In this document: piece by piece, positions 1 to 10,177 of the stretch | How positions within the stretch are numbered: the first letter of the stretch is position 1 | How the letters are laid out: every line of letters starts with the position of its first letter | Origin: Buchnera aphidicola (Macrosiphum euphorbiae) | GTDB lineage: Bacteria; Pseudomonadota; Gammaproteobacteria; Enterobacterales; Enterobacteriaceae | NCBI RefSeq assembly: GCF_005237295.1 | Contig: NZ_CP033006.1 | Span: forward strand, 581,335 to 645,334 | DNA: 64,000 nt | Reading direction: 5' to 3' | Position numbers and translations under genes: made by a program | The notes under the pieces: model-generated | Seen by the model: only the letters and a program-made list of their open reading frames with translations | Databases searched by the model: none | Told to the model about the DNA's origin: nothing

Positions 1-1152
1 TTCACCTTCTGTAAAAGTATCTCCAATTTTAATCGTCCCATGATTATGAAGACCTATAACATCACCGGGATACGCTTTATTTACTGAAATTCTGTCGCCA
101 GCCAAAAAAGTAAAAGCATCAGAAATAGTTATATTTTTTTTTACTCGTACATGTTTTAATTTCATTCCTTTTGTGTATTGTCCTGAAACAATCCTCATAA
201 ATGCTATTCTATCACGGTGTTTTAAATCCATATTAGCTTGAATTTTAAATATAAAACCTGTGAATTTCTTTTCTTGAGGATATACTTTACGTTTACTGCT
301 TTGACGATATAAAGGAGTAGGAGCCCATTTTATGAGACTATCTAATAAATGATCAATTCCAAAATCTCCAAGTGCACTACCAAAAAAAATAGGAGTGATA
401 ATACCTCTTAAGAACTTTTCTTTATTAAATTTTGAATATATATTAATAATTAATTCTAATTCTTGATGAATAGATATAGCTATGTCAGTTCCAATGTATT
501 CGCCGACTAAACCATTATAAAAATCAGAAAAACTATCTAAATTTAAAAAGTTTTTTTTAAATCGTTTATTTTTATATAAATAAACCATTTTATCATAAAT
601 CTGATAAACCCCTTTAAAATTTTTTCCACAACTTATTGGCCAATTAATAGGGATACAATTTAGTTTTAACTCTTTCTCAATTTCATCTAAAATTTCTATT
701 GGTTCTCGACTATCACGATCTAATTTATTAATAAAAGTAATAATAGGAGTATTATGAATACGTGTAACATCTATAAGTTTTTTAGTTCGCTCTTCTATAC
801 CTTTAGCAGCATCAATTACGACCAGACAACAATCTACAGCAGTTAGAATACGATATGTATCTTCTGAAAAATCTTGATGACCAGGAGTATCTAACAAATT
901 CATTAAAATATTTTTATATGTAAACTGCATAACTGAAGTCGTTACAGAAATCCCACGTTCTTTTTCAATATTCATCCAATCTGATTTAGCATATTTTCCA
1001 TTTCCTCTGCCTTTTATTGTTCCAGAAATACGGATTGCTTTTCCAAGTAGCAACATTTTTTCAGTAATAGTAGTTTTTCCCGCATCAGGATGAGAAATAA
1101 TCGCAAAAGTTCTTCTTTTGCTTAATTCCTGTTCATGATTTGAATTAAACAT
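1..1152 (-). CDS. prfC: Peptide chain release factor 3 (RF3), C-terminus cut by window edge
   Basis: Translational GTPase that recycles RF1/RF2 from the ribosome after termination. Reading leftward from 1152, the first 384 codons match E. coli RF3 almost throughout: P-loop region SHPDAGKTT (residues 20-28), switch I RGISVTT (66-72), DTPGH (88-92), NKLD further on, then the domain 2 stretch FKIQANMD. The last quarter (domain III) lies beyond base 1. Start: ATG at 1152 places 12 residues before RRTF, as in E. coli. An in-frame ATG at 1164 would add four residues; neither has a clear ribosome site. It is divergent from ansA. Identity is certain from the sequence; only the end is missing. Confidence 0.96.
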   Translation of the reverse strand, partial: MFNSNHEQELSKRRTFAIISHPDAGKTTITEKMLLLGKAIRISGTIKGRGNGKYAKSDWMNIEKERGISVTTSVMQFTYKNILMNLLDTPGHQDFSEDTYRILTAVDCCLVVIDAAKGIEERTKKLIDVTRIHNTPIITFINKLDRDSREPIEILDEIEKELKLNCIPINWPISCGKNFKGVYQIYDKMVYLYKNKRFKKNFLNLDSFSDFYNGLVGEYIGTDIAISIHQELELIINIYSKFNKEKFLRGIITPIFFGSALGDFGIDHLLDSLIKWAPTPLYRQSSKRKVYPQEKKFTGFIFKIQANMDLKHRDRIAFMRIVSGQYTKGMKLKHVRVKKNITISDAFTFLAGDRISVNKAYPGDVIGLHNHGTIKIGDTFTEGE

Positions 1153-1440
1153 ATATACACTCATTTAAAATATTCAATATTAAATACTTCTTATATCAAA
1201 ATATAATACATAAAAAAACATTATCTATCTAATAAAATAACTATCAAAGTCTGTTTTAAAGTTCTTATACGAACTTACCTTGATTTATTTTACAAAAATA
1301 GTAAAATTACTTATTTCATTATATTAACATTTTTAATATCTTATATATTATAATTAAAAAATAAATCTAAGCTGCATATTTTTTTTAAAATATAATCTTA
1401 AATATAATCATTTTACATAAATGATAAAACGAGTTGCAGA

Positions 1441-2460
1441 ATGAAGAAAAAATTTATATATATTGCATATACAGGTGGAACAATTGGTATGCAAAAATCA
1501 AAACGTGGATATATTCCTATCTCTGGATATCTTCAAAAACAACTACTAAAAATGCCTGAATTTTATAGTAAGGAAATACCGAATTTTATTATAAAAGAAT
1601 ATAACCCGTTAATCGATTCTTCTAATATGACACCAATAGAATGGCAAATAATTGCTGATGATATAGAAAAAAATTATCATAAATATGATGGTTTTATTAT
1701 TCTGCATGGAACTGATACAATGGCGTACACAGCTTCTGCTTTATCGTTTATATTAGAAAACCTAGAAAAACCAGTAATTATAACAGGTTCTCAAATTCCT
1801 TTATCAGAAATACGTTCTGATGGCCGTCAAAATTTATTAAACTCACTCCTAATGGCGGCAAATTATCCTATTAATGAAGTGACTTTATTTTTTCATAATA
1901 AACTTTATAGAGGGAATAGAACAACTAAATCACAGGCTAATAGTTTTGATGCTTTTTCTTCTCCTAATTTAAAACCATTATTAGAAGTGGGAGTCAATGT
2001 TCGTTGTTTTTATAAAAAAAAAATAAAGCAAAACAAAAAAAAACTAAAAGTTTATCAAATAGCACCGCAACCAATTAGTATAATTACTATTTACCCAGGA
2101 ATCTGCAAAAAAATTATTCAAAATTTCTTATTGTATCCAGTGAAAGCATTAATTTTATGTACGTACGGGGTAGGAAATGCACCTCAAAACAAAGGTTTTT
2201 TAAAAGAATTACATCTCGCATATGAAAAACATATTATTATTGTTAACTTAACACAATGTGCATCTGGAAGAGTCGATATGAACGGATATGCAACTGGTAG
2301 TTCACTGATAAAAGTTGGAGTTATTAGTGGTTATGATTTGACAATAGAATCAGCTTTAACTAAGTTGCATTTTTTACTAAGTCAAAATATATCAAAAGAA
2401 AAAATTCGATTTCAAATGCAAAATAACTTACGTGGCGAATTAACAGAACCTGTTAAATAG
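1441..2460 (+). CDS. ansA: L-asparaginase I (cytoplasmic type)
   Basis: Hydrolyses asparagine to aspartate and ammonia in the cytoplasm. The first catalytic threonine motif TGGTIG is at residues 11-16, and the second HGTDTM (with the Thr-Asp pair) near residue 90; SEIRSDGRQNL follows. Length 339 aa against 338 for E. coli AnsA, with no signal peptide, which separates it from the periplasmic type II enzyme. Asparagine is a major phloem and host amino acid, so a role in nitrogen and aspartate supply is plausible (inference). It converges with nfuA, leaving only 33 bases between the stops. Confidence 0.94.
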   Translation: MKKKFIYIAYTGGTIGMQKSKRGYIPISGYLQKQLLKMPEFYSKEIPNFIIKEYNPLIDSSNMTPIEWQIIADDIEKNYHKYDGFIILHGTDTMAYTASALSFILENLEKPVIITGSQIPLSEIRSDGRQNLLNSLLMAANYPINEVTLFFHNKLYRGNRTTKSQANSFDAFSSPNLKPLLEVGVNVRCFYKKKIKQNKKKLKVYQIAPQPISIITIYPGICKKIIQNFLLYPVKALILCTYGVGNAPQNKGFLKELHLAYEKHIIIVNLTQCASGRVDMNGYATGSSLIKVGVISGYDLTIESALTKLHFLLSQNISKEKIRFQMQNNLRGELTEPVK

Positions 2461-2493
2461 TTCAAAAATATTATGCAATTATATTATGAAATA

Positions 2494-3072
2494 TTAATAA
2501 AAAGAATGTTTCCCATGTAAATGATCCGTATCATCACATACTTTTTTTATTTCAGGAAAAGAAGATAATAATCTTTTTTCAACTGTTTCTTTTAATGTCA
2601 ATCCGATCATTGAACATCCATTACAACCTCCGCTAAATTGTATTGTAGCAATTCCATCTTGATTTATTTGAATTAAATTGACTTGTCCTCCATGCATTGA
2701 TAATTGAGGATTGATTTCTGCATTTAAAAAATATTTTATTTTTTCTTCTAATGAAGAAGATGTTTCTTTAGAAAAATTATTCTTAGCATATGGTGCTTTT
2801 AATGTTAATTGCGAACCAAGTTTATCAATTACAAGATCAATTTCCGAGTTTTTTAAATAAGAAAGAATGTCTTTATTAATATAAACGAAAAATTTATCAT
2901 ATTTTAATTCAATATCTAATTCTTCTACCTCATTTTCTGGACAAAATGAAACACCACATTCTGCACTAGGTGTACCTGGATTAACAATAAAAATACGTAT
3001 TTGGGTTCCATTAGGTTCATTTGATAAAAGCTTTGTAAAATGTTCTTGTGCATTTTGAGAAATATTAATCAT
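2494..3072 (-). CDS. nfuA: Fe-S biogenesis scaffold/carrier NfuA
   Basis: Carries and delivers [4Fe-4S] clusters to target enzymes. 192 aa, as in E. coli (191). The N-terminal half is the degenerate A-type scaffold domain; the C-terminal Nfu domain has the cluster-binding pair in GGCNGCSM (Cys150 and Cys153), followed by [12 protein letters not shown]. In E. coli it sits beside gntX and bioH; here a bioH pseudogene lies immediately upstream, so the old neighbourhood is still visible. Because iscA is missing from the isc operon in this window, NfuA may carry more of the late cluster delivery (inference). Confidence 0.95.
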   Translation of the reverse strand: MINISQNAQEHFTKLLSNEPNGTQIRIFIVNPGTPSAECGVSFCPENEVEELDIELKYDKFFVYINKDILSYLKNSEIDLVIDKLGSQLTLKAPYAKNNFSKETSSSLEEKIKYFLNAEINPQLSMHGGQVNLIQINQDGIATIQFSGGCNGCSMIGLTLKETVEKRLLSSFPEIKKVCDDTDHLHGKHSFY

Positions 3073-3208
3073 AAGAGTTAGTCAAAATAAATTTTTATTT
3101 TATAAATAATATCATTAATTTATTAAAAAAAAAATAATATTATTAAGTATTAAAAAAATATTTTTTTAAAAAATACAAAAATAAATATAAAAATAGATAA
3201 AATAAAGA

Positions 3209-3850
3209 AATTTTTATTAGACTATTATAGGAACAGAAAAAATAAATATTGTGGTATTAAGTAGATGGAGAATAAATTCAAAAATATGGTTTCTGATAAC
3301 TGAAAAAATTAAATTTTCCTTTAAATTCTCTTTAATTAATATTTCTGAATCCAGAAAAAATAGATAAGAAAATTCAAATATTAAAGCGTAATATATCGAA
3401 GAATTTTATTTTTCTAGTCTGATCTATGGGTGTAATGATTGCTAGTTATTTTATATTATCTTATCCCAAAAAATTTTATCTATAATTGGTGTAGATTTTT
3501 CTTCATATTTTATAGAAAAAGATAATTTTATAGGAATAAAAGAAGATGTAGAATACCGTTTTTATATTAATATATAAACACAATGTTATCAGATAATAAG
3601 TGAATTTTTAAATTTACAAAATATGAGTTTTGTAAAACACTCTCAAAATATAAATATATTAAAAAAAAATATTATTTGCTCAATCTATGCCAAGTTTAAA
3701 ACTATTCGAAAATAGTTTAGAAATAATTTTTTTAATTAATTTATCTTCAGATGTCACTTTTATTAAAGTTCTTATTTTGAGAATATATGGTACACTAGAT
3801 AATTTAGTTATTATAAAAAAAGCAGCTCATAATCTTTTTATTGTATATTT
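3209..3850 (+). pseudogene. bioH: bioH pseudogene (pimeloyl-ACP methyl ester esterase)
   Basis: No long frame is open here, but fragments in two or more frames on the plus strand follow E. coli BioH in order. From 3230: GTEKINIVVL, then a W-x-x-N-x-x-x-W stretch like LLHGWGLNAEVW. At 3417-3470: V-stop-SMGVMIASYFILSYPKKF, matching [20 protein letters not shown], with the Trp codon now TGA (3420-3422). At 3485 in another frame: IGVDFSSYFIEKDNFIGIK, like VASSPCFSARDEWPGIK. Near 3789: YGTLDNLV, then IIKKAAHNLFI, like IFAKAAHAPFI, with about 20 residues deleted between. Codons for the catalytic Ser (3423), Asp (3798) and His (3828) survive. Position next to nfuA matches E. coli bioH-gntX-nfuA. Stops and frameshifts throughout make it non-functional. 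Confidence 0.88.
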
Positions 3851-3944
3851 TGTATATTGTATATAAAAATTTGCACATAAAAATGAATTTTTTTCTATCT
3901 TATTAAATTTTTAAAAATCTCTATAAATTTAAAGAAAAAAAATT

Positions 3945-3963
3945 GCCCCAAAAAAACTGGGGC
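3945..3963 (-). terminator. Bidirectional hairpin terminator downstream of ssb
   Basis: GCCCCA (3945-3950) pairs with TGGGGC (3958-3963) around a 7-base loop, one of the few GC-rich stems in the window. T-rich stretches follow on both strands (TTTTGTTT rightward; AATTTTTTTT leftward). It lies 31 bases past the ssb stop and would end ssb transcription; rightward transcription reaching it would come from the bioH pseudogene side. Confidence 0.8.
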
Positions 3964-3994
3964 TTTTGTTTATTTTATGCTTAAAATATTTACA

Positions 3995-4510
3995 CTAAAA
4001 AGGAATTTCATCATCAAAATCTATTTCTGAAGAAGAATGAATTAAATCTTTACTAGCTTTATGTGTTTCTATGTTTTTATCAAAATCTACTTTATCTATT
4101 TTTTTTGTTTGCACTGTAGCAGTGTTATTATCATGTATTGGGATTGTCTGTAAGTTAGAATTGCGATTACCTAACATTTGCATTGTACCACCAATATTTA
4201 CAACAATTTCTGTAGTATAACGTTCAAGTCCATTTTGATCTTGCCATTTTCTAGTTTGTAACGATCCTTCGATATATACTTGAGAACCTTTTCGAAGATA
4301 TTCGCCAGCAATTTCCGCTAATTTTCCAAATAAAACTATTCGATGCCATTCTGTTTTTTCTTTATTTTCGCCAGTATTTTTATCTTTCCAATTTTCTGAA
4401 GTGGCTAATGTCATATTTACTACTGCATTACCATTTGGCATATAACGAACTTCAGGATCTTGCCCTAAATGTCCAATAAGAATAACTTTATTTACGCCTC
4501 TACTTGCCAT
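3995..4510 (-). CDS. ssb: Single-stranded DNA-binding protein
   Basis: Coats single-stranded DNA at the fork and recruits repair and replication partners. 171 aa against 178 in E. coli. The OB-fold occupies about residues 1-112 (start [20 protein letters not shown]; later [14 protein letters not shown] and [13 protein letters not shown]). The middle linker is short and polar rather than Gly/Gln-rich. The acidic partner-binding tip is fully kept (DFDDEIPF at the extreme C-terminus), so interactions with partners such as exonuclease I (sbcB, present here) should be preserved. In E. coli it is divergent from uvrA; here uvrA is absent. Confidence 0.97.
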   Translation of the reverse strand: MASRGVNKVILIGHLGQDPEVRYMPNGNAVVNMTLATSENWKDKNTGENKEKTEWHRIVLFGKLAEIAGEYLRKGSQVYIEGSLQTRKWQDQNGLERYTTEIVVNIGGTMQMLGNRNSNLQTIPIHDNNTATVQTKKIDKVDFDKNIETHKASKDLIHSSSEIDFDDEIPF

Positions 4511-5203
4511 AATAAAAACTCCATTTTTTGAAATTTGATTTAAAAAAAATACTCAAATGTATTAATTGAAATTATATATGTTAAATATTTTATTTAGTAT
4601 AATCAAATCTATAAAAATGCTATATTGTTTTTTAGAACTTTTTAAATGTGTTAAATATTGACTTCTTTTTATTTCTCATTATTAATACAAAAAAATGTTT
4701 TTATTTTCATATTATCAATTTAAAATTAGTATTTATTTTACAAAAAATAGTCATATATTCTATCTTTTACAATATGAAAAAATATTTATGAATTTTTCAT
4801 AAAACTTTTATATTTTTTAAGTTTAAAAAAAACTAATATTATTTTAAATACTAAACGCCTTTCTTAATAATTTAAAAATATAAATGTAATATTTTTAATA
4901 AATAATTAATTATAATATATATATAAATATTTCTTATAAAAATATTGTATAGAACAATTTTATTATTTACACATATTAAAATCTAATAATATTAAAATTA
5001 CACAATCACAATCAAACCAAAAAATATTTAATAAAAACATCAAGAATATATATCAGATATATTTTATAATTTTTTAATTCATAATGATAAATAAAAAAAT
5101 ACTAAAAAATGACTTAAATAGATTAGTCCTTAGATAGTATATTATTGCAATATTACGATATAATTTCATGCAGATTCACTAAATAATGGTATATGCAATA
5201 AAT
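4511..5203. other. Long AT-only intergenic spacer between ssb and dnaB
   Basis: About 690 bases with no open frame of note and no fragment I can match to uvrA (the E. coli neighbour of ssb) or any other protein. It must hold the divergent promoters of ssb and dnaB. A TATAAT hexamer at 5159-5164 lies 40 bases before the dnaB start but has no convincing -35 at the right distance. A small palindrome TTATGAA-TTT-TTCATAA lies near 4787. Probably a fully eroded gene or relaxed spacer. Confidence 0.5.
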
Positions 5204-6583
5204 ATGGCTAAAAATAAATTATATTTAAATCAAATCAATAGATTAAAAATTCCACCACATTCTTTAGAAGCAGAACAATCAGTATTAGGTGGATTAATGT
5301 TAGATAATGAACAATGGGACAGTGTTTCAGAACATGTAGTTGCTGATGATTTTTTTAGCAAACCTCATCGCTTAATATTTCAAGAAATGCAAAAACTTCT
5401 TGATTTAGGATATCCAATAGATTTAATTACTCTATCTGAATCTTTAGAACAAAAAGGAAAATTAGAAAGCGTTGGTAGATTTTCTTATTTAGCTGAATTA
5501 TCAAAAAATACTCCTAGCACAGCAAATATCACTGCATATGCCGATATAGTCCGAGAACGTGCAATAGTAAGAGAAATGATATTAGTAGCTAATAAAATAG
5601 CTAACGCTGGATATGATACACAAGGTAGAAAAAGTGAAGAATTATTAGATTATGCAGAATCAAGTGTATTTAAAATTGCAGAAAAACGTTTTAAAAAAGA
5701 TTCAGGACCTAAAAATGTTGAACAAATTCTTGATGAAACTGTCGCTAGTATTGAGAAATTATTTTTATCACCTCACGATGGTGTAACAGGAATTAATACA
5801 GGATATCAAGATTTAAATAAAAAAACATCAGGATTACAACGTTCTGAACTTATTATTATTGCAGCTAGGCCTTCAATGGGAAAAACAACGTTTGCAATGA
5901 ATTTATGTGAAAATGCTGCCATGCTTTATGATAAACCTGTTTTGATATTTAGTCTAGAAATGCCTGGCGAACAAATTATGATGCGCATGTTAGCATCTTT
6001 ATCTAGAGTTAACCAAGCACGAATTCGAACTGGACAATTAAATGATGAAGATTGGGCACGTATATCTGGCACCATTAACATACTTCTGAAAAAAAAGAAC
6101 ATCTACATTGATGATTCTTCAGCACTAACTCCTAGTGAAGTTCGTTCAAGAGCACGTCGAATTTATCGTGAAAATAATGGATTAACTTTAATTATGGTAG
6201 ATTATTTGCAATTAATGAGAGTGCCTTCTTTATCGGAAAATCGCACACTTGAAATTGCAGAAATATCTAGGACATTAAAAGCATTAGCAAAAGAACTGCA
6301 AGTTCCAGTAATAGCACTATCACAACTTAATCGGTCTTTGGAACAGAGATCTGATAAAAGACCAGTAAATTCAGACTTACGTGAATCAGGATCTTTAGAA
6401 CAAGATGCAGATTTAATAATGTTTATATACCGCGATGAAATTTATAATGAAAATAGTGATTTTAAAGGAATAGCAGAAATTATAATAGGAAAACAAAGAA
6501 ACGGACCTATTGGGACAGTCTGTTTAACTTTTAATGGACACTGGTCTAGATTTGATAACTATTCTGGTCACAAATACGATTAA
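5204..6583 (+). CDS. dnaB: Replicative DNA helicase DnaB
   Basis: Hexameric 5'-3' helicase that unwinds the fork and stimulates primase. N-terminal domain from PPHSLEAEQSVLGGLMLDNE; RecA-like C-terminal domain with Walker A RPSMGKTTFAMN around residue 225, Walker B LIMVDYLQLM, and the ALSQLNRSLEQR and DLRESGSLEQDADLIMF signatures. Very close to E. coli throughout. An ATG 18 bases upstream (5186) is in frame; I prefer 5204 because MAKNK resembles E. coli MAGNK, but neither has a ribosome site. The C-terminus lacks intein or insertions. No dnaB promoter was clearly recognised. Confidence 0.96.
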   Translation: MAKNKLYLNQINRLKIPPHSLEAEQSVLGGLMLDNEQWDSVSEHVVADDFFSKPHRLIFQEMQKLLDLGYPIDLITLSESLEQKGKLESVGRFSYLAELSKNTPSTANITAYADIVRERAIVREMILVANKIANAGYDTQGRKSEELLDYAESSVFKIAEKRFKKDSGPKNVEQILDETVASIEKLFLSPHDGVTGINTGYQDLNKKTSGLQRSELIIIAARPSMGKTTFAMNLCENAAMLYDKPVLIFSLEMPGEQIMMRMLASLSRVNQARIRTGQLNDEDWARISGTINILLKKKNIYIDDSSALTPSEVRSRARRIYRENNGLTLIMVDYLQLMRVPSLSENRTLEIAEISRTLKALAKELQVPVIALSQLNRSLEQRSDKRPVNSDLRESGSLEQDADLIMFIYRDEIYNENSDFKGIAEIIIGKQRNGPIGTVCLTFNGHWSRFDNYSGHKYD

Positions 6584-6894
6584 ATGTTAATATTCTTTTA
6601 AAACTTCTAAATGATTTAAAAATAAAATATAAATTATAATTATCAAAAAATATTTTTTTAATTATTTAATAATAAAAAATTAATTCTTTTTTTAAAGAAA
6701 TTATTTAAATATTAAAAACTATTAAATTTTATAAAATTAAAATTTTTATAAAAATAAGTTTATCAATATATTTTAAAAAAATAATTAAAATAATATTATT
6801 TTAGATGTAAATATATAAATGTTTTACTAATTTTACTTAACTAAAAAAAATATTATCTACTCATAAAAATTATTCAATTACTAAGACAAAATAC
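6584..6894. other. AT-rich spacer between dnaB and gshB
   Basis: 311 bases, almost entirely A and T, with no recognisable gene remnant. A short TTCTTTTTTTAAAGAA palindrome occurs near 6682 and could be a weak hairpin. In E. coli dnaB is followed by alr; nothing here can be matched to it. It presumably contains the gshB promoter. Confidence 0.45.
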
Positions 6895-7857
6895 ATGTGC
6901 AAAAAAACAAATTTAAAAATTGGAATATTAATGGATTCTATTGAATCGATTAATGTTAAAAAAGATTCAAGTTTTGCTATTTTACTAGAGTCTCAAAAAA
7001 GAAATCATATCATTTACTATATGGAAATGAATGATATTTTTTTAAGAAAAGGCCATCCATATGCAAGAACTCGTTTAATAAAATTAAAAAAAGATACAAA
7101 ACAATGGTATCAATTCATTAAAGAAGAAAATATTTCTTTAAGCGAATTAGATGTTATTTTTATGCGGAAAGATCCTCCATTTAATACTGAATTTATTTAT
7201 GCAACATATATTTTAGAACGTGCAGAAGAAACAGGTGTTTTAATAATAAATAAACCTCAAAGCTTACGAGATTGTAATGAAAAAATGTTTATATCATGGT
7301 TTTCTGATTTAACTGCTGATACTTTAGTAACAAGAAATCTTTTTGAAATACATAAATTTTGGAAAAAACATCAAGACATTATAATAAAACCATTAGATGC
7401 AATGGGAGGAGCTAGTATCTTTCGAATCAAAAAAAATGATCCTAATTTTTCAGTTATTATTGAAACAATGACAAAATATGAAAAAAAATATTGCATGATT
7501 CAAAATTATTTGCCAGAAATACAGTTTGGTGATAAAAGAATTTTAATTGTTAATGGAAAACCTATTCCTTGGTGTGTAGCTAGAATTGCACCAACTGGAG
7601 AAACAAGAGCTAATTTAGCTCTAGGAGGCAAAGGAAGAATACAATCCCTAAGTAAAACAGACTGGAAAATAGCAAATTATTTATCTCCTATCTTGAAAAA
7701 AAAAGGGTTAATTTTTGTTGGATTAGATGTAATAGGTGATAAACTAACAGAAATCAATGTGACAAGTCCAACATGTATTTGTGAAATTGAATCAGAAAAA
7801 AATATTTCTATTACTGGAATGTTATTAGATTATATTGAAAAAAAAATATCACATTAG
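6895..7857 (+). CDS. gshB: Glutathione synthetase
   Basis: ATP-dependent joining of gamma-glutamylcysteine and glycine, the last step of glutathione synthesis. 320 aa against 316 in E. coli. Matches along the whole length: LDVIFMRKDPPFNTEFIYATY, NKPQSLRDCNEK, the ATP-grasp core IIKPLDAMGGASIFR, ETRANLALGGKG, and the metal/substrate end LTEINVTSPTCICEIE. The gene overlaps the ruvX long frame but precedes the true ruvX start by 10 bases, so the two are probably co-transcribed, as with E. coli gshB-yqgE-yqgF (yqgE lost here). Confidence 0.96.
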   Translation: MCKKTNLKIGILMDSIESINVKKDSSFAILLESQKRNHIIYYMEMNDIFLRKGHPYARTRLIKLKKDTKQWYQFIKEENISLSELDVIFMRKDPPFNTEFIYATYILERAEETGVLIINKPQSLRDCNEKMFISWFSDLTADTLVTRNLFEIHKFWKKHQDIIIKPLDAMGGASIFRIKKNDPNFSVIIETMTKYEKKYCMIQNYLPEIQFGDKRILIVNGKPIPWCVARIAPTGETRANLALGGKGRIQSLSKTDWKIANYLSPILKKKGLIFVGLDVIGDKLTEINVTSPTCICEIESEKNISITGMLLDYIEKKISH

Positions 7858-7867
7858 AGATCATAAA

Positions 7868-8287
7868 ATGATAGCGCTTGCATTTGATTTTGGCATAAAA
7901 AAAATTGGAGTAGCTGTAGGAGAAAATATAACTAAAAAAGGAAGACCTTTAAACGTTTTAAATGCTCAAAATGGCTATCCAAATTGGGATATTGTAAATA
8001 ATTTAATTCAATATTGGCAACCTAAATTCATAATTGTGGGTCTTCCATTAAATATAAATGGAACCAAACAAAATATGACTAATAAGTCAGAAAAATTTGC
8101 TAATTTATTAAAATACAAGTTTGATATTACTGTAAAAATGCATGACGAACGTTTAACTACTGTAGAAGCAAAATCAATAATATTTAAAAAAGATGGTTTT
8201 AAAGGATTAAAAGCAGAAAAAATTCATTCTTTTGCTGCTACAATTATACTAGAAAGTTGGTTTAGTCAATATTTTTTCAAAATATAG
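7868..8287 (+). CDS. ruvX: Putative Holliday junction resolvase / pre-16S rRNA nuclease YqgF
   Basis: RNase H-fold protein; in E. coli it is needed for 5' maturation of 16S rRNA, and was first proposed as a Holliday junction resolvase. N-terminal AFDFGIKKIGVAVG (catalytic Asp in DFG), IIVGLPLN, then MHDERLTTVEA with the second acidic site, and the C-terminal HSFAATIILESWF. Start chosen at 7868 (MIALAFDFG): this gives 139 aa (E. coli 138) and has AGAGATC just upstream. The frame is open further up to 7835 inside gshB, but those extra residues have no counterpart in the family. Confidence 0.93.
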   Translation: MIALAFDFGIKKIGVAVGENITKKGRPLNVLNAQNGYPNWDIVNNLIQYWQPKFIIVGLPLNINGTKQNMTNKSEKFANLLKYKFDITVKMHDERLTTVEAKSIIFKKDGFKGLKAEKIHSFAATIILESWFSQYFFKI

Positions 8288-8317
8288 TCATTTAAAAAAT
8301 ATTAATAAGAGAATAAC

Positions 8318-8997
8318 ATGAAAAAAATTTATTTTAATTATCAATTTATAAAAAAAAAATACAAGATATTATAAAAGATAATAATCTCCCCTTAAAAAAA
8401 ATTAAAATAATAGCTGTAAGCAAAAATCAAAATATTAATATTATTGAACAAGCAATATTATCAGGAATTAATAATTTCGGAGAAAATTATCTGCAAGAAA
8501 GTATTGTTAAAATAAAAAAATTACAAAAATATAAACATATTACATGGCATTTTATTGGAAAAATACAGTCGAATAAAACTAAAAAAATTGCTCAAAATTT
8601 TTCTTGGTGTCAAACAATTGATCGAGAAAAAATCGCTATTTTATTAAATAAATTTAGACCAAAAAATTTACTTCCAATAAATGTATTAATACAAATTAAT
8701 AATTGTAAAGAATTAACAAAAAATAATATTGATGTAGATCAATTTCAAAAACTAGCAAAGGTAATTTCCTCAATGCCCAACTTAAGTTTAAGAGGAATTA
8801 TGGCAATGCCTTTAATGAAAAAAAATATTGTTGCAAACAATATTCAATATGAAAAAATAAAAACTATATTTAATCAATTAAAAAGAAAATATTCTTCAGT
8901 CGATACTTTATCATTAGGTACTAGTCTTGATATAAAAGAATCATTACTTGCAACAAGTAATATGATAAGAATTGGACGTGATATTTTTAATAGATAA
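8318..8997 (+). pseudogene. yggS: PLP homeostasis protein YggS, frameshifted at a 10-A tract
   Basis: YggS binds pyridoxal phosphate and controls PLP and amino/keto-acid pools. Translation from ATG 8318 reaches a stop after 18 codons because the A10 tract at 8350-8359 is one base short (or two long). With 11 A, the frame continues to 8997. The restored protein then has exactly 36 residues up to the PLP lysine in IIAVSK, as in E. coli, followed by NFGENYLQES, WHFIGKIQSNKT, LRGIMAMPL, TLSLG and MIRIGRDIF. Everything after the tract is intact, with no other stop, which suggests either a very recent mutation, a sequencing error, or rescue by slippage. Typed as a pseudogene only because the genomic frame is broken. 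Confidence 0.85.
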
Positions 8998-9041
8998 ATG
9001 CTTATTTTTTAAAGTTAATCTAAAAAGATGAAATTATTATT

Positions 9042-10169
9042 ATGTTTACATTGCCTCCTATTAGTCTATATATTCATATTCCTTGGTGCTTAAAAAAATG
9101 TGGATATTGTGATTTTTATTCATATGTTAGTAAAGAAAGTATTCCTGAAAAAAAATATGTTGAACATTTATTGAAAGATTTTGAAAAAGATTTATATTTA
9201 ATTAACGATAGGGAGATAAATACTATTTTTATTGGAGGTGGAACGCCTAGTTTGTTACAGAGCGACTCTATAAAAAAATTAATACATGGCATAAAAACAA
9301 GAAACATAATTTCCAAAAATGCAGAAATCAGCATAGAAGCTAATCCCAAAACATTAGAATATCAACGTTTTATTCACTATAAAAATGCTGGCGTTAATCG
9401 TTTTTCTTTAGGTGTCCAAACGTTTAATTCAAATTTATTAAAAAAAATAGAACGCACATATACTTCAAAAGAAGTAATAAATGCAGTTATAGAATCAAAA
9501 AAAATTAATGATAATTTAAATTTAGATTTAATGTATGGTTTACCTGATCAATTACTAGAAGATGCATTATCAGATTTACAATGTGCTATTAAATATAATC
9601 CATCTCATATATCATGGTATCAACTAACTATAGAACCTAATACCTTGTTTTATGCAAAAAAAATAAAACTACCTCATGAAAATATAATATTTAATATGTT
9701 AATTGAAGGAGATAAATTATTAGAAAAATCAGGATATAAAAAATATGAAATATCTTCATATTCAAAACTTAATTATCAATGTCAACATAATCTTAATTAC
9801 TGGAATTTTGGTGATTATATAGGGATAGGTTGTGGTGCTCATGGTAAAATCACTCAAAAAAATGGAACAATTATTCGAACTATTAAAAATAAAAATACAA
9901 ATCATTTTTTAAGTGGAAATTACCTTAATTCTATACATACAGTATCTGAAAGAGATAAAATATTTGAATATTTTATGAACGTTTTTAGACTCTATCAACC
10001 AGTGTGTAAAAAACATTTTCGAGAAAAAACTAATGTAAATGAAAGTTTAATAGAAAAAAATATTCAAATAGCAATAAAAAAAGGGTTTTTAATTAATGAA
10101 CTAGATTTTTGGTGTACAACAAAAAAAGGAAAAAATTTTTTAAATTTACTATTGGAAATATTTTTATAA
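9042..10169 (+). CDS. hemW: Radical SAM haem chaperone HemW (YggW)
   Basis: Radical-SAM family protein related to coproporphyrinogen III dehydrogenase; members bind haem and act as haem-trafficking chaperones rather than as HemN. 375 aa (E. coli 378). The [4Fe-4S] motif is IPWCLKKCGYCDF (Cys16, Cys20, Cys23); then IFIGGGTPSLL, GVNRFSLGVQTFN, NLDLMYGLPDQ, PNTLFYAKK and NLNYWNFGDYIGIGCGAHGK. It follows yggS as in E. coli (yggS and hemW are in the same neighbourhood) and ends 8 bases from the convergent trmB. Confidence 0.95.
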   Translation: MFTLPPISLYIHIPWCLKKCGYCDFYSYVSKESIPEKKYVEHLLKDFEKDLYLINDREINTIFIGGGTPSLLQSDSIKKLIHGIKTRNIISKNAEISIEANPKTLEYQRFIHYKNAGVNRFSLGVQTFNSNLLKKIERTYTSKEVINAVIESKKINDNLNLDLMYGLPDQLLEDALSDLQCAIKYNPSHISWYQLTIEPNTLFYAKKIKLPHENIIFNMLIEGDKLLEKSGYKKYEISSYSKLNYQCQHNLNYWNFGDYIGIGCGAHGKITQKNGTIIRTIKNKNTNHFLSGNYLNSIHTVSERDKIFEYFMNVFRLYQPVCKKHFREKTNVNESLIEKNIQIAIKKGFLINELDFWCTTKKGKNFLNLLLEIFL

Positions 10170-10177
10170 TAAACTTA

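Noticed and set aside
4511..5203. uvrA or other pseudogene between ssb and dnaB
   Set aside because: I translated the stretch by eye and found no run of residues matching UvrA or another known protein.
7835..7867. Longer RuvX beginning inside gshB
   Set aside because: The extra 11 residues have no family counterpart; ATG 7868 gives the usual length and has a purine-rich site upstream.
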